A stretch of DNA of 64,000 bases from CAYNFR01 sp964396595 (GTDB taxonomy: Bacteria; Bacteroidota; Bacteroidia; Chitinophagales; Saprospiraceae), in contig CAYNFR010000001.1 of assembly GCA_964396595.1 (NCBI GenBank), positions 124,001 through 188,000 on the forward strand, read 5' to 3'. Position numbers and translations under genes: made by a program. Shown here piece by piece: positions 16,613-24,798 of this stretch. The notes under the pieces were generated by a model, which was not told where the DNA came from, did no database searches, and was given only the letters and a program-made list of their open reading frames with translations. The first letter of the stretch is position 1. Every line of letters begins with the position of its first letter.

Positions 16613-17965
16613 ATGGCAAAAGCAAAGACCGTATTTATTTGTTCTCAATGTGGCGGGCAATCCATCCGATGGGAGGGCAAATGTCCTTCTTGCGGCGCAT
16701 GGAATACGCTCACACAGGAGACAGTTAAACCCAAAAGCGCGACCGCTACCATGTCATTAAGAGAATCAACCGTACAACGTCTTGCTGATATTACAAGTGG
16801 AACCCACAGGCGTATCAATATTGTTCGTGATCCCGAACTAAATAGAGTTCTTGGTGGTGGCATCGTACCCGGGTCTATCACCCTACTTGCAGGTCAGCCG
16901 GGGATCGGCAAATCGACACTGGTCTTGCAGCTTGCCAATACGCTTGATAAAAAAGTACTCTATATCGCCGGGGAAGAAAGCGCACACCAAGTTAAAATGA
17001 GAGCCGAAAGGCTAGGCGGCATCGGAGATGAGTGTTTTATTTTCTGCGAAACAGATCTCCAATCCATCATCGAGCAATCTCAAAAGCTCAAGCCTGACCT
17101 CATCATCATCGATAGTATTCAGACTATCAGAACTGCTGATATCGATAGCGCTCCCGGCAGTATCACCCAGATTAGAGAATGTACCGCATCCTTGATAGAC
17201 TTCACCAAGATGTCTGACATTCCTGTCTTCATCATCGGACATATTACAAAAGACGGATCGATAGCAGGTCCCAAGCTCTTAGAGCACATGGTGGATAGTG
17301 TCTTGCATTTTGAAGGTGATCAACAATATGTGTATCGCATCCTGAGAACGGTAAAAAATCGATTTGGCTCGACGGACGAGATCGGTATCTATGAAATGGA
17401 GTCACATGGTCTGCGCCCGGTCATTAATCCATCGGAGCTTTTGCTTTCTCAATCCTCAGAGCTGGTTAGTGGAAGCGCCATCGCATGTACGGTAGAGGGG
17501 ATTAGACCCTTGCTGATAGAAACGCAAGCATTGGTTACAGGTTCCGTGTACGGTACGCCACAGCGAACAGCGACCGGCTTTGACAACCGAAAATTAGCTA
17601 TGCTACTGGCTGTACTTGAAAAGAAATGCGGACTGTTTTTCGGTCAACAAGATGTTTTTTTAAACATTGCCGGAGGCATAAAAGTCAGCGATCCCGCGAT
17701 AGACCTATCGATATGTGCAGCATTGATTTCTTCATTACTTGATATACCTGTCTCAAGAAGAATTTGTTTTGCTGGCGAGATCGGACTTTCAGGCGAAGTG
17801 CGAACGGTTAACAGACTCGATCAGCGCATAACAGAGGCGCATCGGTTGGGTTTTGATCAGATTATTATTTCGAAATATCATCAGAAGTCTCTACCCGCAG
17901 TGAGCGGACTTCAGATCACTACGGTGGGCAAAGTATCTGAAATTGTCGAACAACTATTCACCTAG
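16613..17965 (+). CDS. radA: DNA repair protein RadA
   Basis: This 450-residue protein has the complete RadA layout. There is a zinc finger with Cys10, Cys13, Cys24 and Cys27, a RecA-like ATPase with Walker A GQPGIGKST (94-102) and a Walker B region (DLIIIDSIQT), the RadA-specific KNRFG motif near residue 248, and a Lon-like C-terminal domain. RadA promotes branch migration and processing of recombination intermediates in the cytoplasm. It is followed 8 bases later by the DCC-family gene, and the pair may share a transcript. Confidence 0.96.
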   Translation: MAKAKTVFICSQCGGQSIRWEGKCPSCGAWNTLTQETVKPKSATATMSLRESTVQRLADITSGTHRRINIVRDPELNRVLGGGIVPGSITLLAGQPGIGKSTLVLQLANTLDKKVLYIAGEESAHQVKMRAERLGGIGDECFIFCETDLQSIIEQSQKLKPDLIIIDSIQTIRTADIDSAPGSITQIRECTASLIDFTKMSDIPVFIIGHITKDGSIAGPKLLEHMVDSVLHFEGDQQYVYRILRTVKNRFGSTDEIGIYEMESHGLRPVINPSELLLSQSSELVSGSAIACTVEGIRPLLIETQALVTGSVYGTPQRTATGFDNRKLAMLLAVLEKKCGLFFGQQDVFLNIAGGIKVSDPAIDLSICAALISSLLDIPVSRRICFAGEIGLSGEVRTVNRLDQRITEAHRLGFDQIIISKYHQKSLPAVSGLQITTVGKVSEIVEQLFT

Positions 17966-17973
17966 ACCTACAT

Positions 17974-18381
17974 ATGGATAATGCAACTGTCCGACTTTTA
18001 CAATTATCCCATAAGCATCCCATTTTGGTATATGACGGTGTATGTGTCTTATGTCATCGATCTATACGTCTGCTTATGCGGATAGATAAAGCAAGAAAGC
18101 TGCGCTATTGTACCCTGCAATCACATATGCCGGGTCAATCCTATGATACAGTTATGCTGTTTTATAAGGGCAATCAATTCGAGAAAAGTGAGGTGTGGCG
18201 GCAATTGATGAATATACTTGGTGGCTTTTGTTGGCTTTTCAAGCCAATATTTTTCATTCCCAAGAAAGTCCTGGATCGACTATATGTTTTTATAGCAGTA
18301 AGGAGGTTTGAGTGGTTTGGAAAATTGGACACTTGTCCAATGCCGGATGAAAAGCATCAAGCTCTATTCATCCTTTTATAA
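17974..18381 (+). CDS. DCC-family thiol-disulfide oxidoreductase-like protein (DUF393)
   Basis: This 135-residue protein carries the family signature DGVCVLCHRSIRLLMR near residues 21-36, with a CxxC motif. A hydrophobic segment (GGFCWLFKPIFFIPKKVLDRLY) and a C-terminal RFEWFGK region follow. DUF393 proteins have a thioredoxin-like signature, but substrates are unknown. The gene lies 8 bases downstream of radA. Confidence 0.85.
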   Translation: MDNATVRLLQLSHKHPILVYDGVCVLCHRSIRLLMRIDKARKLRYCTLQSHMPGQSYDTVMLFYKGNQFEKSEVWRQLMNILGGFCWLFKPIFFIPKKVLDRLYVFIAVRRFEWFGKLDTCPMPDEKHQALFILL

Positions 18382-18439
18382 AAGTGGTAAAAATCACAAG
18401 CACAAACATTAATCTTATAATTGCAAAAAAGTGAAGCGT

Positions 18440-19261
18440 ATGGATCATTATGATAAAATGCAAGATGCCGTTCAATACTTGAATAATCGAGTTGGAATGA
18501 CACCTGAGATAGCTATTGTGTTAGGTACCGGCCTCGGCAATCTGGATAAAAGCATAGAAAATGCTGTAAGAGTGCCTTACGAGGATATTCCGCACTTCCC
18601 CCCCGTGACTGTCAAAGGTCATGCAGGAGAGTTGGTATTTGGGACAATACAAGGAAAAACTGTTGTAGCTCAGAGTGGACGCTATCATTATTACGAAGGC
18701 TATGACATGACGGAAGTTACATTCCCGATACGCGTTTTTAAATTTCTGGGCGCAGATACGCTCTTGATAGCTAGTGCTACAGGAGGGATTCATGAAGACT
18801 ATTACGCGGGAGATATTACTGTAGTTAATGATCATATAAATCTTCATCATAGTAATCCACTTACCGGGCCAAATGATCCGCGTCTCGGACCTCGGTTTCC
18901 AGATATGACTGACGCATACAGCCCCAGACTTATCGCTATGTGCCATGATATAGCCTATCAAAAAAACATCACCCTACATAACAGTGTCTATGGTGGGCTG
19001 CCGGGACCCAATCTCGAGACTAAAGCAGAATACAATTTTCTACATGTCATCGGTGCCACCGTCGTCGGTATGTCCACAGTGCCGGAAATAATCGCAGCGA
19101 AGCATATGGGCATGGAGTCCTGTGTGCTTACCGCAGTAACTAATAAGTGTTATCCGATCAGCGCAATCCGCGAAGTAACACATGAAGAAGTAATATTAGT
19201 CGCATCGCAGACAGAACAGAAAATAACATCTATCGTTATAGAACTCATCGGAAGGCTTTGA
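18440..19261 (+). CDS. punA: Purine-nucleoside phosphorylase
   Basis: This protein of about 273 residues matches the trimeric PNP/MTAP family. It has the phosphate-binding loop IVLGTGLGNL near 24-33, the HF..V.VKGHAG.L motif near 52-66 and VVAQSGRYHYYEGY near 76-89. ASATGGIHEDYYAGDI and GLPGPNLETKAEY follow, as does VGMSTVPEIIAAKHMG. It splits purine nucleosides with phosphate in the salvage pathway. I used the ATG at 18440; a GTG three codons upstream is an alternative. It is the first of three same-strand genes leading to the carbonic anhydrase. Confidence 0.94.
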   Translation: MDHYDKMQDAVQYLNNRVGMTPEIAIVLGTGLGNLDKSIENAVRVPYEDIPHFPPVTVKGHAGELVFGTIQGKTVVAQSGRYHYYEGYDMTEVTFPIRVFKFLGADTLLIASATGGIHEDYYAGDITVVNDHINLHHSNPLTGPNDPRLGPRFPDMTDAYSPRLIAMCHDIAYQKNITLHNSVYGGLPGPNLETKAEYNFLHVIGATVVGMSTVPEIIAAKHMGMESCVLTAVTNKCYPISAIREVTHEEVILVASQTEQKITSIVIELIGRL

Positions 19262-19286
19262 CCGCCTTTATGACTAAAAATTATAC

Positions 19287-20210
19287 ATGAAAAAATTAAA
19301 ATTTCTACCCGTTATTGCCTTTGTCATTATTTACATGATAGCATGTAAAACTGCGCCCACTCTAGAAAAAGAAGAAATTACCTCCACGATAGAAGATAGC
19401 AAATCATTGTTATGGACTATCACGGGCAATGGGCTTGCAAAGCCGTCTTACCTATTCGGTACAATCCATATCATCCCCGCCAAAGACTTTTTTCTTCCCG
19501 AGGGAATACTCACTGCCATCGATAAGAGCAGCGAAGTCATATTTGAACTAGATATGAACGAGATGAATGACATCTCGAAACTGATGCCCATGATGCAGCT
19601 ATTACTGATGGATGGCGATATGAGCCTGAAAGACTTGTTAAACAATGAAGACTATATTCTAGTCAAAGAACATTTTGCCGCGAAGGGTCTTCCTTTGTTC
19701 TTTCTTGAAAAGATCAAGCCCCTGTTTCTGACAGTATTCGCTACAGCTGATTTGAATCCGGATGATTTGCGCACAGGCGCATCCAAGTCTTATGAATTTG
19801 AATTGGCCGAAATGGCCAATCAGGCAGGAAAATCAGTAAGTGGACTTGAAACGATAGAATACCAGGTACAAGTTTTTGACAAAATCCCTTATGAAGAGCA
19901 AGCAAAAATGCTTATCGAAACCATAAAATCTTCTTCACTGGAAGATGACTCTTTCAAACAAATGGTGGCAAAATATAAAGAGCAGGATGTCGAAGGTCTT
20001 TATAAAATGATTCACAGCGACAGCAGTATGGCTGATCATGAAGACGTTTTACTTACTGTGCGCAATCAAAACTGGATACCTATAATGAAAGATAAAATGA
20101 CCGCCAACCCCACTTTTTTTGCCGTAGGAGCAGGTCATCTCGGCGGCGAATATGGTGTTATCGCTTTATTACGTCAAGAAGGATATAGCGTTAATCCATA
20201 TAAAAACTGA
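19287..20210 (+). CDS. TraB/GumN-family lipoprotein
   Basis: This 307-residue protein has a lipoprotein signal (MIAC, lipid-acceptor Cys at residue 20). The TraB/GumN fold follows, recognised by SYLFGTIHIIP (about 53-63) and the C-terminal AVGAGHLGGEYGVIALLRQEGYSV. The conserved GxxH and GxGHL motifs resemble Tiki-type metalloprotease sites, which suggests peptidase activity. This is an inference from the family. It should be anchored in the periplasm or outer membrane. Its stop codon overlaps the start of the carbonic anhydrase gene by one base. Confidence 0.85.
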   Translation: MKKLKFLPVIAFVIIYMIACKTAPTLEKEEITSTIEDSKSLLWTITGNGLAKPSYLFGTIHIIPAKDFFLPEGILTAIDKSSEVIFELDMNEMNDISKLMPMMQLLLMDGDMSLKDLLNNEDYILVKEHFAAKGLPLFFLEKIKPLFLTVFATADLNPDDLRTGASKSYEFELAEMANQAGKSVSGLETIEYQVQVFDKIPYEEQAKMLIETIKSSSLEDDSFKQMVAKYKEQDVEGLYKMIHSDSSMADHEDVLLTVRNQNWIPIMKDKMTANPTFFAVGAGHLGGEYGVIALLRQEGYSVNPYKN

Positions 20211-20725
20211 TGGCTGTTATTAAACCATTATTAGGCCACACACCCCAGATAGGAAATGAATGTTGGTTGGCAGAAGATGCAGTAGTCATCGGTGATGTGA
20301 TAATGGGTGATCAATGCAGTGTATGGTTTAAAGCTGTCATCCGTGGTGATGTCTGTCCTATAAGAATCGGACATAAAACCAATATCCAGGACGGTGCCAT
20401 CATCCATGGTACGTATCATAAATCCGAAACACATATAGGCAACAATGTATCCATAGCCCATGGAGCGATCATTCATGGATGCACCATCCATGATAATGTT
20501 ATGGTAGGAATGCGTGCTGTCATTCTCGATCATGTCATCATCGAATCGAATGTTGTCATAGCTGCCGGTGCGGTGGTATTAGAAAAATCTATTCTGAAGT
20601 CCGGCTTCATATACGGAGGCGTACCGGCGAAGCAACTCAAAGCCCTAGACCCTGAGCAGACGCAGTTTCATATTACACGTACAGCCGATGCTTATGTGAA
20701 ATATGCATCGTGGTATAGAGATTAG
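20210..20725 (+). CDS. Gamma carbonic anhydrase-family protein
   Basis: This 171-residue protein is a left-handed beta-helix of hexapeptide repeats. It has the metal-site region IGNNVSIAHGAIIHGCTIHD and the family phrases VWFKAVIRGDV, TNIQDGAIIHGT and GGVPAKQLK. Gamma carbonic anhydrases bind Zn or Fe through three histidines and hydrate CO2, although many members lack proven activity. The start overlaps the stop of the TraB/GumN gene (ATGA type), pointing to translational coupling. Confidence 0.9.
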   Translation: MAVIKPLLGHTPQIGNECWLAEDAVVIGDVIMGDQCSVWFKAVIRGDVCPIRIGHKTNIQDGAIIHGTYHKSETHIGNNVSIAHGAIIHGCTIHDNVMVGMRAVILDHVIIESNVVIAAGAVVLEKSILKSGFIYGGVPAKQLKALDPEQTQFHITRTADAYVKYASWYRD

Positions 20726-20761
20726 TGGCTATCGTTTTTGCGACTTTGGAAAGAGGGGATA

Positions 20762-20774
20762 TTGCTTTAGCCAA
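20762..20774. repeat. Imperfect palindrome downstream of the dead transposase
   Basis: TTGCTTTAGCCAA is one base short of the palindrome TTGGCTTTAGCCAA. Short GC-capped palindromes of this sort can flank IS200-like/REP-associated transposases, so this may be a decayed end of the element. It is weak evidence by itself. Confidence 0.35.
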
Positions 20775-20778
20775 AACT

Positions 20779-21217
20779 CTATCCTTTATGTTTTTCAAAT
20801 CCATATTTTGTTATAAACTCTTCATATTCCTGCTGAAATGTTATTCTGCTATGATGCTCTTCCTGTTTCTTAATGTATTCCCGAATCTTGTCAACAAGAG
20901 ACTCTGAAACAGATACTGTAAAATATTCAGCCTGCCATTCAAAATTTTTCAGTCGTAAGCGCATTTTAATTTATCAAAAAAGAAGACTCCCCTTTTATCA
21001 GTTTCATTACTTCTTGAATAGTATGGTCAGCACCCATTGAAACGAAACAATGGCAATGATCACAAAATCCATTTGTAAAATCAATATAAATTCCCTTTTC
21101 TTTCGCATTTTCATTGATATGATTCCAGACTTTTTGACTTAATTCTATATAATTTAAAAATGGATACCTGTTTTTAGTGCTCCGCACGAAATGTATATAA
21201 ACCTTAACAAATGGCAT
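20779..21217 (-). pseudogene. IS200/IS605-type (Y1, REP-associated) transposase, inactivated
   Basis: The N-terminal part begins MPFVKVYIHFVRSTKNRYPFL and keeps the HUH motif (DHCHCFVSMGADHTI) and LIKGESSFLIN. The C-terminal part in another frame reads FEWQAEYFTVSVSES and IREYIKKQEEHH, which contains the likely catalytic Tyr. Between them the first frame hits TAA at 20966-20968, just where the family usually has Lys. It then continues NALTTEKF and is thrown out of frame by an extra T in the TTTT run at 20941-20944. So one nonsense change and one 1-base insertion would explain the break. The intact protein would be about 150 residues. Programmed frameshifting is a less likely alternative. Confidence 0.8.
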
Positions 21218-21292
21218 GTTGAGAAGATTATTTCGCAAAAGATAATTTGGTTTGGTTAAATAATTTAGAATGACCGCCCAGAAGACACCTCA

Positions 21293-21979
21293 TTAAGCTT
21301 CATCCTTGCCATCTGCTCCTGCGATGATGACCACCCACTCCCCTTTGAGACTTATACCACTATTAAGAATAGCTGCAATATCATCCGCTCGGCCGCGATA
21401 GACTGTCTCGTGTATTTTGCTGATCTCCTTGACTAATGATATCATCCTATTGTCGCCACAGTACTGGGAGATCTCTTCTACACATTTCATAATGCGATGC
21501 GGGGATTCATATAACACAGATGTACATGGCAAAGTCGCTATATATTGCCATCGTGTATGACGACCTTTCTTGACGGGTAGAAAACCTTCAAAATAAAATC
21601 TATCAGAAGGCAGACCACTCATGGCCAATGCTGCTATGACGGCACTCGGTCCGGGCAGACAAGAGACCTTTATCCCTGCTTCATGGCAAGCCCGCACTAG
21701 CATAAAGCCAGGGTCAGATATTGCCGGTGTCCCGGCATCCGTTATCAGCGCGACATCTTTATCGCCATTGAGCATATCTGTGATAATGTGCTCTATGACC
21801 CTGTGTTCATTGTGCGCATGATAAGATTTTAGCTGATTACGGATATTGAGATGCTTAAGTAATATCCCACTTGTACGCGTATCTTCCGTTAGTATATAAC
21901 ACACATTCCTTAGTACTTCGATAGCTCTTGAGGTAATATCACTCAGATTACCGATAGGCGTAGGTACAAGATAAAGCAT
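21293..21979 (-). CDS. rsmI: 16S rRNA (cytidine(1402)-2'-O)-methyltransferase RsmI
   Basis: This 228-residue protein starts MLYLVPTPIGNLSDITSRAIEVL and has TEDTRTSG (about 34-41), DVALITDAGTPAISDPG (about 75-91) and PGPSAVIAALAMSGL near 109-123. These are the signature motifs of RsmI within the tetrapyrrole-methylase fold. It methylates the 2'-O of C1402 in 16S rRNA using SAM. It is a single minus-strand gene between the dead transposase and the divergent T9SS cargo gene. Confidence 0.94.
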   Translation of the reverse strand: MLYLVPTPIGNLSDITSRAIEVLRNVCYILTEDTRTSGILLKHLNIRNQLKSYHAHNEHRVIEHIITDMLNGDKDVALITDAGTPAISDPGFMLVRACHEAGIKVSCLPGPSAVIAALAMSGLPSDRFYFEGFLPVKKGRHTRWQYIATLPCTSVLYESPHRIMKCVEEISQYCGDNRMISLVKEISKIHETVYRGRADDIAAILNSGISLKGEWVVIIAGADGKDEA

Positions 21980-22123
21980 AGCTAAGTTGTTGTCAGCTTA
22001 TTGGATAGGTCAAAGCTACTCAAATAGATGGTTAATGAAAATATCTTCCCTATTAGGCTAACGCTTCAACTCCCAACCATGTGGTACTTTTTGCGGTATA
22101 ATTTTTGACAAGACATATTCTAT

Positions 22124-24247
22124 ATGATGCGCCAGACAATTATTACAGTAACTAGCATTTTGTGCCTGCTGACTTGCAGTATCTACAATGCCTATTGTCA
22201 AGTACTCAACAATAGATGTGGATCTGCCCAAGAAATAATACTGACAGATGACTATTGTTCTCCACCAAGGGCATTTACCAATGTTGGTGCAACATCTTCT
22301 TCACAGGCCTCTCCTGGTTGTTGGCGTTCTACTGATGCAGAACAAGATGTATGGTTTTCTATTGTTCCGCGACAGTCTGGACTACTGGTAAGACTGTTCG
22401 GAGAAGCAGCCGGGAGTGTCGAATCAATCAATAGCGCTGCTATCGCTATTTACCGTGGAAGATGTAACAATCTCGATGAGGTCTTGTGTAGTAATGTTAA
22501 TGTTGGGCGACCCGATGTGTTAGAGAGAACTGTCTCAAATCTCGACCTAGGGACGCGATACTATATCCGGGTAAGTAGTGCAGCCATAGATGCCGGAACA
22601 TTTCAGCTTTGTTTATTTTCTTTTACCCCTCAGCCCATGCCGGAGCAAGATTGCGATAAAGCCATCGTGTTATGCGATAAGAGCAGTTTTAATGTAGAAA
22701 GGCTCGATGGTGGAGGGGATGACGATGATGAAGCCTTCGGATCCTGTCTCAGCTTTCCTGGCACTAATATACCTTCCGAGTCAAGCTCCACATGGTATAA
22801 ATGGACTGCTAAGACATCCGGTACTCTGACTTTTACCTTATTCCCCAATAATCTAAGTGACCCAGAAGAAGATCTTGATTTTATCGTCTTCCGATTGCCG
22901 GGTGGACTTGAAGACTGTCAGAACAAACAGATACTGCGCTGCATGGCTTCAGGACGAAATGATGGACTCACTCCGGCTCAAAATGCACGATGCTTCGGTC
23001 CTACGGGACTTAGAGAGGGCTCTACAGATATAGTGGAGACAGCAGGATGTAGCCCTGGTGATGATAACTTCTTGGCTCCGCTAAATATGGTGGTAGGAGA
23101 AAGTTACGCGCTGATGGTAAACAACTTTAGCAATAGCGGGTTGGGATTCAGAATCATCTTTGGTGGTACCGGTACATTTGAAGGACCCACTCCTGATTTT
23201 GATTTTCAAGTGCTATCCGGTGATCTGACATGTGATAATACGATCCGATTTACAGACAGATCGATAGCTTCTACCGATCCTATCGTGGGACTGGATTGGA
23301 CATTCGGTGATGGACGAGTTGTCAGATCCACTCCTCAGCTAGATGAAATCGATGTGCAATATGAAAGTATCGGAACAAAAACAGCTTCCTTGACCCTTGA
23401 GACTTCACGTGGTTGTATCGTTACGGCATCCCGGGATCTTAATATAGACAACTGTTGTGTAGAGGCTAATAACATGATCGCTATAGAAATAGATGTTATC
23501 GACTTGACTTGCTTTAGAAGCATGAATGGCGTGCTACAGATAAGATCCGGCAGTGGAAGCTCTTTATTGCTCTACGCCATCAATGGAAGTGATTTTTCTG
23601 TCAATGATATCTATCCGGGATTAGCCGCCGGGCTCTACGAAATTACAGCTCAAGATGAAAAAGGATGCGAAAGAAGTTTTTCTGAATTCATCAGCGAACC
23701 GCCTCCCCTTGAGTTAGTGCTGATGGGGCCAACAGACTCTATACCCTTAGGTTCGACAACTCAACTATTTTCTTCATATTCACCGCCTGATCGACTTGTC
23801 AGCTATATATGGTCACCGGTAAGAGGATTAAGCTGTGAAGACTGTCCCAACCCGATGGTACTTCCGCCAGGCACTACCACTTATACACTATCGATAGAGG
23901 ATCAATCCGGGTGTACCACGAGAGAAGACATTACACTGTTCACCAATACTTTTAAACCCTTCTATGCACCTAATGCTATTATGCGTAGCAGTGTTGTCAA
24001 CCGATTTTTTAAACTGCATGCCAATATTGCAGTAAGCATCGTGGAGGACTTAAGTATTTATGATCGCTGGGGCAATCTACTTCACCGTATGACAAACTTT
24101 GACATTAATGATCCATCCTACATAGGCTGGGATGGCATAGTAAACGGCAAGATAATAAATAGTGGCGTGGTTGTCTGGGTCGCAAAAATTAGGTTTGTCG
24201 ATGATGAAGTCCGTATTTTTTCCGGAGATATAACGATCTTCGACTGA
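22124..24247 (+). CDS. Large secreted protein with PKD-like domain and type-B T9SS sorting domain
   Basis: This 707-residue protein has a signal peptide (1-26). Two beta-sandwich-like regions rich in Cys pairs follow (about 30-170 and 178-360), then a PKD-like domain (TFGDGRVV near 390). The C-terminal domain is of the gliding-motility-associated/type-B kind (about 610-707, with LSIYDRWGNLLHRM and GWDGIVNGKIINSGVVVWVAKI). It should pass the Sec system and then the T9SS to the cell surface or medium. The function is unknown. The lptC gene starts 2 bases after its stop codon, an unusual operon partner. Confidence 0.85.
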   Translation: MMRQTIITVTSILCLLTCSIYNAYCQVLNNRCGSAQEIILTDDYCSPPRAFTNVGATSSSQASPGCWRSTDAEQDVWFSIVPRQSGLLVRLFGEAAGSVESINSAAIAIYRGRCNNLDEVLCSNVNVGRPDVLERTVSNLDLGTRYYIRVSSAAIDAGTFQLCLFSFTPQPMPEQDCDKAIVLCDKSSFNVERLDGGGDDDDEAFGSCLSFPGTNIPSESSSTWYKWTAKTSGTLTFTLFPNNLSDPEEDLDFIVFRLPGGLEDCQNKQILRCMASGRNDGLTPAQNARCFGPTGLREGSTDIVETAGCSPGDDNFLAPLNMVVGESYALMVNNFSNSGLGFRIIFGGTGTFEGPTPDFDFQVLSGDLTCDNTIRFTDRSIASTDPIVGLDWTFGDGRVVRSTPQLDEIDVQYESIGTKTASLTLETSRGCIVTASRDLNIDNCCVEANNMIAIEIDVIDLTCFRSMNGVLQIRSGSGSSLLLYAINGSDFSVNDIYPGLAAGLYEITAQDEKGCERSFSEFISEPPPLELVLMGPTDSIPLGSTTQLFSSYSPPDRLVSYIWSPVRGLSCEDCPNPMVLPPGTTTYTLSIEDQSGCTTREDITLFTNTFKPFYAPNAIMRSSVVNRFFKLHANIAVSIVEDLSIYDRWGNLLHRMTNFDINDPSYIGWDGIVNGKIINSGVVVWVAKIRFVDDEVRIFSGDITIFD

Positions 24248-24249
24248 TC

Positions 24250-24795
24250 ATGAGGTGGATACTTATTATATTAGTTCTTTCTGTGCTAATGTTCTCCTGT
24301 TCAGAAAAGAATCCTGATGCACTCGACATGCCATGGATAGATAGTACGATGGAGACTGCTTATGATATTGTTATGACGATGTCTGATAGCGGACAAGTAA
24401 ATTTTCGAATCAAGAGTCCGTTGCTCAAGAAATACGAGCTTGACAACAAAGTGATAGAGGAGTTTCCTGAAGGACTTTTTATCGAGTTTTTTGATGAAAA
24501 TCACGAGCCTAGCTCGACAGTGTCTGCCTATTATGCTAGAAGAATCGGAGAAGAGGGTATTATGACATTGCGCGATAGTGTGGTATTCGTCAACACCCAC
24601 AACGACAAAATTGAGTCTAATATAATCGTATGGGATGTCGTCAATAATCAAATTTCGACGACCAAATTTTTCAAACTTATACGCGCAGAGACAAAGGATA
24701 CGATTTATGGCATTGGAATGAATTCGAAAATAGATTTCACAAGAATGGAAGTCACAAAGTTTGAAGGAAAAAGTCTTTATAAAAAGGATCAATAA
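24250..24795 (+). CDS. lptC: LPS export protein LptC
   Basis: This 181-residue protein starts with a membrane/lipoprotein signal (MFSC, Cys at residue 17) and continues as a beta-rich LptC/OstA-like domain. Typical phrases are GLFIEFFDENHEPSSTVSAYYARRI, IMTLRDSVVFVNTHNDKIES and DTIYGIGMNSKIDFTRMEV. LptC is the inner-membrane-anchored periplasmic part of the Lpt bridge that moves lipopolysaccharide to the outer membrane. It lies 2 bases after the type-B T9SS cargo gene, and its stop faces that of PBP1A 3 bases away. Confidence 0.85.
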   Translation: MRWILIILVLSVLMFSCSEKNPDALDMPWIDSTMETAYDIVMTMSDSGQVNFRIKSPLLKKYELDNKVIEEFPEGLFIEFFDENHEPSSTVSAYYARRIGEEGIMTLRDSVVFVNTHNDKIESNIIVWDVVNNQISTTKFFKLIRAETKDTIYGIGMNSKIDFTRMEVTKFEGKSLYKKDQ

Positions 24796-24798
24796 GCG

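Noticed and set aside
20725..20907. A 60-codon plus-strand ORF over the transposase remnant
   Set aside because: It is antisense to the transposase C-terminus and matches nothing; the minus-strand frame has the clear family motifs.
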